DNA from: Deltaproteobacteria bacterium
GTDB lineage: Bacteria; Desulfobacterota; DSM-4660; Desulfatiglandales; HGW-15
Reading direction: 5' to 3'
Length of the DNA stretch: 38,358 nucleotides
Assembly: GCA_019308745.1 (NCBI GenBank)
Contig: JAFDHO010000020.1
Coordinates: 1-38,358, forward strand
Numbering within the stretch: position 1 is the stretch's first letter; each line of letters opens with the position of its first letter. Shown here piece by piece: positions 32,550-38,358 of this stretch. The notes under the pieces were generated by a model. It ran no database searches. It was not told the DNA's origin and was given only the letters and a program-made list of their open reading frames with translations. Made by a program: the position numbers and the translations under genes.

Positions 32550-33229
32550 TGTGTCGCACGGATATCACGAGGACGAGGACATTTGTCCTCATAGCCCTTA
32601 TCCTCATTGTTTTTTCCGTCCTCCTGTGGGACCAGGCCTTTGCTAGTGAGGGCAGCGGTGGCGGGGGCCACGGGGAGGCGACGGAAACAGTGAGCGCCGG
32701 TGGCACAGGGGGTGCAGGGGAAACCGGCCATGGCGCCGACCGCACAGGAGATCTCTTGGATCTCTTGTACAGATTCATAAACTTTGCCCTGTTGGTGGTT
32801 ATCCTGGGCTGGGCCTTGAAAAAGGCCGATATCAAGGGCCTGCTTTCCAAACGTACCGAGGAGATCCGAGAAACGTTGGAGGGCCTTAAGAGGGACAAGG
32901 AAGAGGCCGAAAGAAAGTGCAAGGAAGTTGAAGCCAGGCTCAGGGAATTCGAAAGAGAGAGGGAGAGAATCATCCAGGACTATCAAAGGGAAGGCCATGC
33001 CGAGAGGGATCGGATCATTGAGGAGGCCCGGAGGAAGGTCCAAAAGATCATGGAGCAGGCTGAATTTACTATTCGACAAGAGATACAGTCCGCCAGGGAT
33101 CGGCTCAGGGAAGACGTCGTGGATTTGGCAGCTCAGCAGGCCCAGGAGATCATATCCAAAAGGATCACAGAAGAAGACCAAGTTCACCTTGTCAATGATT
33201 TCATAGAAAGGGTGGGGAAGATACATTGA
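32549..33229 (+). CDS. atpF: ATP synthase F0 subunit b with N-terminal extension
   Basis: This 226-residue protein differs from a usual b subunit (about 160) by an N-terminal extension. The extension consists of a hydrophobic signal-like segment (~12-30, ending QAFASEG) and a Gly/His-rich linker (~33-64). The usual membrane helix follows (~70-88, FINFALLVVILGWAL), then a long coiled coil (~95-205) pairing with b' and binding delta. The extension may be a cleaved signal peptide or an additional helix. Similar extensions occur in related anaerobes. The ribosome site GGGGAGG is strong. The stop overlaps the start of atpH. Confidence 0.92.
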   Translation: MCRTDITRTRTFVLIALILIVFSVLLWDQAFASEGSGGGGHGEATETVSAGGTGGAGETGHGADRTGDLLDLLYRFINFALLVVILGWALKKADIKGLLSKRTEEIRETLEGLKRDKEEAERKCKEVEARLREFERERERIIQDYQREGHAERDRIIEEARRKVQKIMEQAEFTIRQEIQSARDRLREDVVDLAAQQAQEIISKRITEEDQVHLVNDFIERVGKIH

Positions 33230-33771
33230 TAAGCTCAAAGGTGTCGAAGAGATACGCCAGGGCCCTTTTCAGTCTCGGGCAGCAGGATGGAAATCTTGAA
33301 AGATATGGAAAGGACCTCCGGGAATTCTCCGGGTTTTGCCGGGAACACGGGGAATTCAGGAATGCCATCACAAATCGGGTCTTCCCTTTGGATGAGCGGA
33401 GGCATCTGCTGCACCTTGTTCTTGAAAAGAATTCCTATTCTGAGGTGGTAAAGAATTTCCTAAATCTCCTCCTTGAAAAGGACAGGATAGGGGCCATCGA
33501 GGGGATAACGAGCTATTATGAAAGGCTCATGGACGATTTTTCGAACATTGCGCGGGCCGAAGTCCTGATCCCCAGGCCCTTGGAGGAAGACCTCCAGGAA
33601 GGCCTCGTAAAGGCCCTTGAAAGTCTGACCTCGAAGGTCATCAAGCTCGAAGTGAAGGAAGATAAGGAGTTGGTCGGAGGGGTGGTCGTGAGAATCGGCG
33701 ACCTAGTATTGGACGGGAGTGTAAAGGCCCAGTTGGAGGGGCTCAAAGAATCATTGAAAAGGGGTGAATAG
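33226..33771 (+). CDS. atpH: ATP synthase F1 subunit delta
   Basis: This 181-residue protein (OSCP type) links the F1 head to the peripheral stalk. It shows the family start ([13 protein letters not shown]), the central helical domain and the C-terminal beta motif with [31 protein letters not shown] in two halves. The start is TTG at 33226, sharing bases with the atpF stop, and the ribosome site is weak, so coupling is likely. The atpA start is 5 bases downstream. Confidence 0.95.
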   Translation: MISSKVSKRYARALFSLGQQDGNLERYGKDLREFSGFCREHGEFRNAITNRVFPLDERRHLLHLVLEKNSYSEVVKNFLNLLLEKDRIGAIEGITSYYERLMDDFSNIARAEVLIPRPLEEDLQEGLVKALESLTSKVIKLEVKEDKELVGGVVVRIGDLVLDGSVKAQLEGLKESLKRGE

Positions 33772-33776
33772 AGCAG

Positions 33777-35297
33777 ATGGAAATAAGAGCAGAAGAGATT
33801 AGTCAAATCATACGGGACCAGATTAAGGATTATGACAAAAAGGTCGAGATGAGTGAGACCGGCACCGTTCTGTCGGTTGGTGACGGTATAGCTCGGGTCT
33901 ATGGTGTCGAAAACGCCATGGCCATGGAAATGCTCGAATTCCCCGGCGGAGTCTACGGCCTTTGCCTTAACCTGGAGGAGGACAATGTTGGCGTCGCAAT
34001 CATGGGTGATGATACCGGGATCAAGGAAGGGGATACGGTAAAGAGGACCGGAAGGATCGCACAGATCCCTGTTGGAGAAGCCGTCCTCGGCAGAGTCATT
34101 GATGCCGTTGGCCAACCTTTGGACGGAAAGGGGCCGATAAATGCCGCGGAGTACAGAAGGATCGAGATGGTTGCTCCCGGCGTTATTGCGAGGCAGCCCG
34201 TGAAGGAGCCCATGTATACGGGTGTCAAGGCGATCGATGCAATGACGCCCATTGGTCGGGGCCAGAGGGAACTGATCATCGGGGACAGGCAGATCGGCAA
34301 AACCGCCCTCTGTGTCGATGCCATCATAAACCAGAAAGAGACGGATGTCTATTGCATCTATGTGGCCATCGGGCAGAAGAAATCGACCGTGGCGCAGGTG
34401 GTGGATACGTTGCAGAGGCACGGGGCAATGGAATACACAACCGTGGTGTCTGCCTGCGCGAGCGATCCGGCAACCCAGCAGTTCATAGCGCCATACTCAG
34501 GATGTGCAATTGGTGAATATTACCGGGATAACGGAAAGCATGCCCTCATTATCTATGACGACCTTTCCAAACAGGCAGCCGCTTACCGGCAGGTTTCCCT
34601 CCTGCTGAGGCGCCCCCCAGGCCGTGAGGCCTTTCCGGGTGACATCTTCTACAACCACTCCCGGCTGCTGGAGAGGGCCGCCAAATTGAATGATGAATTG
34701 GGAGGGGGGTCTCTCACCGCATTGCCCATTATCGAAACCCAGGCTGGTGACGTATCGGCCTATATTCCGACGAACGTCATTTCCATCACGGACGGGCAGG
34801 TCTACCTGGAACCGGGCTTGTTCTTCTCTGGTATCAGGCCAGCCATCAATGTGGGGCTGTCTGTTTCAAGGGTTGGAGGCGCGGCCCAGACAAAGGCCAT
34901 GAGAAAGGTCGGGGGAAGCCTCAGGCTGGATATGGCGCAATACAGGGAGTTGGAGGCCTTTGCCCAGTTCGGAAGTGATCTGGACAAGGCGACCCAGAGG
35001 CAACTCGAACGGGGAAGGAGGCTGGTCGAGGTCTTGAAACAACCCCAATACCAGCCAATGTCAGCGGAGAGCCAGGTCATGATCCTGTTCGCGGGCACCT
35101 ATGGTTACTTGGATGAATGGCCCGTGGAGGCCGTGAGCGAGTATGAAAGCCAGATGCTGGAGTTCATGGAGAGCAAACACCCTGACCTGCTCAAAGAGAT
35201 CAAGGAAAGGAACGACATCAGCGGGGAATTGGAGGAAAAATTGAGGAAAGCCCTCGATGATTTCAAGGCCCTGTTCCAGCCGAAGGGCACACTGTGA
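33777..35297 (+). CDS. atpA: ATP synthase F1 subunit alpha
   Basis: This 506-residue subunit is the non-catalytic nucleotide-binding part of the F1 hexamer. The Walker A motif GDRQIGKT is at 169-176, with Walker B-like [12 protein letters not shown] and the alpha signature [18 protein letters not shown]-terminal beta barrel, central and C-terminal helical domains have the normal length. It starts 5 bases after atpH and is followed by a 71-base gap before atpG. Confidence 0.98.
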   Translation: MEIRAEEISQIIRDQIKDYDKKVEMSETGTVLSVGDGIARVYGVENAMAMEMLEFPGGVYGLCLNLEEDNVGVAIMGDDTGIKEGDTVKRTGRIAQIPVGEAVLGRVIDAVGQPLDGKGPINAAEYRRIEMVAPGVIARQPVKEPMYTGVKAIDAMTPIGRGQRELIIGDRQIGKTALCVDAIINQKETDVYCIYVAIGQKKSTVAQVVDTLQRHGAMEYTTVVSACASDPATQQFIAPYSGCAIGEYYRDNGKHALIIYDDLSKQAAAYRQVSLLLRRPPGREAFPGDIFYNHSRLLERAAKLNDELGGGSLTALPIIETQAGDVSAYIPTNVISITDGQVYLEPGLFFSGIRPAINVGLSVSRVGGAAQTKAMRKVGGSLRLDMAQYRELEAFAQFGSDLDKATQRQLERGRRLVEVLKQPQYQPMSAESQVMILFAGTYGYLDEWPVEAVSEYESQMLEFMESKHPDLLKEIKERNDISGELEEKLRKALDDFKALFQPKGTL

Positions 35298-35368
35298 CAG
35301 AGGAGGGCCTATCAAAGGGAGTTGTTGTGGGAAGTGACTCCTGAAGAGAGGGGTTGGAGAAGGAATAA

Positions 35369-36238
35369 ATGGCGACGTTAAGGGATATCCTGAGGAAAAT
35401 AGGTGCCGTCAAGAAGACGAGGCAGATCACCAGGGCCATGAACATGGTAGCCGCTGCCAAGCTGCGTTCTACCCAGGGGAAAATGGAGAACTTTGAGCCC
35501 TATGCCCGCAAGTTTTCAGAGGTGCTGTCGAACCTAGCCAGCCGCATGGACCCCGATATTCACCCCCTGCTCATGAAGAGAGAGGAGGCGACCAGGGTCG
35601 AACTGGTTCATTTCACCGCGGACCGGGGCCTATGTGGAAGCTTCAATATGAACCTCATTACAAAGGCGGAGAAATGGATAGGGGAGCAAAGGGCCGCGGG
35701 GAAGGAATGTAGCCTCACCCTCGTAGGGAAGAAGGGCCGAGACTATTTTAGGAAGAGGGACTACCCCGTCACGGCAAGCCACGTAAACATATACGGTGCC
35801 GTGGACATCGCCTTTGTCAACCAAATGGCCAGGGATCTGATCCATCGCTACATGGAAGAGGAGATCGACGAGGCCTACATGATCTATGCCCGTTTTGTAA
35901 GCATGGTCAAGCAGGAACCCACCCTCGTCAAGCTCATACCTATTGAGCCGCCCAAGGTCGAAGAGGGAGTGCCCGGTATGGCCGAGTACCTGTGTGAGCC
36001 GGGTGCGGAGGGACTCCTGATCGATTTATTGCCAAAGCACATTGCAGTGCAGATTCTCAATGCATTCTTCCAGAACGAGACCAGTGAACACGCGGCGCGC
36101 ATGGCTGCCATGGATAATGCCACAAAGAATTGCTCCGAAATGATCGACAACCTTACCCTTGTCTACAACAAGGCACGGCAGGCCGCAATTACCGCAGAAC
36201 TCATGGACATCGTGGGCGGGGCAGAGGCACTGAGGTAG
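35369..36238 (+). CDS. atpG: ATP synthase F1 subunit gamma
   Basis: This 289-residue rotor shaft turns inside the alpha-beta ring. The N-terminal helix (MATLRDILRKIGAVKKTRQITRAMNMVAAAKLR) and the C-terminal helix (AARMAAMDNATKNCSEMIDNLTLVYNKARQAAITAELMDIVGGAEAL) are typical and form the coiled coil. A Rossmann-like centre contains TADRGLCGSFN. The ribosome site GGAGAAGGA is good. Gene order is normal, between atpA and atpD. Confidence 0.97.
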   Translation: MATLRDILRKIGAVKKTRQITRAMNMVAAAKLRSTQGKMENFEPYARKFSEVLSNLASRMDPDIHPLLMKREEATRVELVHFTADRGLCGSFNMNLITKAEKWIGEQRAAGKECSLTLVGKKGRDYFRKRDYPVTASHVNIYGAVDIAFVNQMARDLIHRYMEEEIDEAYMIYARFVSMVKQEPTLVKLIPIEPPKVEEGVPGMAEYLCEPGAEGLLIDLLPKHIAVQILNAFFQNETSEHAARMAAMDNATKNCSEMIDNLTLVYNKARQAAITAELMDIVGGAEALR

Positions 36239-36289
36239 CAGCGTATTCGTTCGGAACCACAGTCAGAAAGAGTCAGAAGGAGGTCTTGA

Positions 36290-37708
<1,419 letters not shown>

Positions 37709-37729
37709 ATTGGAGAGAATAGGGGAGCC

Positions 37730-38140
37730 ATGGACAAGTTGTTTTTGGAAGTAGTCACTCCCGAAAGGGTTCTGGTCAGCGAAGAGGTGGATATGGTGGT
37801 GGCACCTGGTATTGAGGGAGAATTCGGCGTGTTGCCAGGCCATGTCCTCTTTTTGTCAGGGATAGTCCCGGGGGAGCTCAGATACACAACAGGTTCGGAA
37901 ACGGAGTCATTCGCCGTTACCACGGGATTCGCAGAGGTGTCACAGAACAGGGTCTCAATCCTCGTCGACGCCGCGGAGAGGGCCACGGAAATAGACGTGG
38001 AAAGGGCCCAACGTGCCATCCAGAGGGCCCAAGAGAGGTTGGCCAGGGATCGTGGCAGCAAAGACGTTGACTTCCATAGGGCCGAGGCCGCTCTCAAGAG
38101 GGCTACTGCCAGGTTGAAGGTGGCTCAAAAGGTCGGCTAG
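37730..38140 (+). CDS. atpC: ATP synthase F1 subunit epsilon
   Basis: This 136-residue protein forms the foot of the rotor with gamma and can inhibit ATP hydrolysis. An N-terminal beta sandwich (~1-85; [32 protein letters not shown]) is followed by a two-helix C-terminus (~90-134). It is the last gene of the operon and is followed 33 bases later by an intrinsic terminator. Confidence 0.96.
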   Translation: MDKLFLEVVTPERVLVSEEVDMVVAPGIEGEFGVLPGHVLFLSGIVPGELRYTTGSETESFAVTTGFAEVSQNRVSILVDAAERATEIDVERAQRAIQRAQERLARDRGSKDVDFHRAEAALKRATARLKVAQKVG

Positions 38141-38172
38141 ATCCCTGAGCACGCATACCAAAGACATGGAAA

Positions 38173-38196
38173 GGCAAGCAGAAGCTTGCCTTTTTT
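38173..38196 (+). terminator. Intrinsic terminator of the atp operon
   Basis: GGCAAGC (38173-38179), loop AGAA, GCTTGCC (38184-38190), then six T. The stem extends by two A-T pairs on each side. It lies just after atpC and is the clearest rho-independent terminator in the window. Confidence 0.95.
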
Positions 38197-38229
38197 ATTG
38201 ATTTTTTGGGCATCAAAATATACTATTTG

Positions 38230-38330
38230 ACAGGCTGTTGCCCAAAACACAACAATGATGGTGGCTAGCCCCTTGGGAGGTCTTTTCAAAAGGCTCAATC
38301 AAATTCCTCCCAGACACGGGCAACGGCACC
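38230..38330. repeat. MITE-like dispersed element, copy C
   Basis: This 101-bp element lies just beyond the atp terminator. It starts with ACAGGCTGTTGCCCAAAA and ends with the imperfectly complementary GGGCAACGGCACC (38318-38330). It aligns almost end to end with the reverse complement of copy A (8636-8737), sharing the core GGTCTTTTCAAAAGGCTCAA. It has no open frame of note. Confidence 0.78.
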
Positions 38331-38358
38331 AAACATTTAATAGAAGGCCTCAATAGCC

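Noticed and set aside
32294-33238. 314-codon minus-strand frame across atpF' and atpF
   Set aside because: Low-complexity Leu/Ser/Phe/Pro product of the Glu/Lys/Arg-rich coiled-coil codons read backwards.
33516-34421. 301-codon minus-strand frame across atpH and atpA
   Set aside because: Antisense shadow of highly conserved genes.

Overview
The window looks like chromosome of a Desulfobacterota-type (former Deltaproteobacteria) anaerobe. This is inferred from gene order and protein types, not from a database search. The main evidence is a bactofilin gene directly ahead of an F1 ATP synthase operon that carries two b-type subunits but no a or c subunit, a short-form ThiC, a B12-binding-type radical SAM protein, LarB, and many class III cyclase and HD-GYP signalling proteins. 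I see no tRNA, rRNA, CRISPR array, prophage or intact transposase gene.

Layout. At 304-3159 there is a large UPF0182 membrane protein. At 3167-6938 (minus) a tight four-gene signalling operon encodes a HAMP membrane protein with no output domain, a lone GspG-like pseudopilin, a HAMP-GAF-HD-GYP protein and a small putative lipoprotein. It is driven by a near-consensus promoter at 7003-7031 and faces a divergent gene for a membrane class III cyclase fused to a PilZ domain (7209-8540). Next come a tandem UspA protein (minus), a secreted metallo-beta-lactamase-fold hydrolase (minus), and a plus-strand trio of RlpA-like lipoprotein, M1 aminopeptidase and LarB. These are followed by a radical SAM gene (minus) whose stop codon overlaps the larB stop, then dtd, a CHASE2-class III cyclase (minus) and thiC.

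The minus-strand block 21160-25725 is the conserved rpmH-rnpA-yidD-yidC-jag-mnmE cluster (reading from right to left), covering ribosome, RNase P, membrane insertion and tRNA modification. Divergent from it, 25893-31567 is the rod-shape operon mreB-mreC-mreD-mrdA-rodA. A bactofilin gene and atpF'-atpF-atpH-atpA-atpG-atpD-atpC follow, closed by a clear intrinsic terminator at 38173-38196. dnaA, the usual partner of rpmH, is absent and mreB takes its place.

The most interesting unexplained structure is a dispersed family of about 100-bp elements with inverted ends (ACAGGCYGTTGCC...). Three fairly complete copies lie at 8636-8737, 21023-21120 and 38230-38330. Decayed or related copies lie at the left edge (36-83), between mreB and mreC (26929-27050) and between mrdA and rodA (30346-30406). 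They look like non-autonomous MITE-like or REP-like elements that sit at the ends of, or inside, transcription units. The other notable system is the c-di-GMP/cyclic-nucleotide module at 3167-8540, where PilZ-cyclase and HD-GYP genes share one divergent control region.
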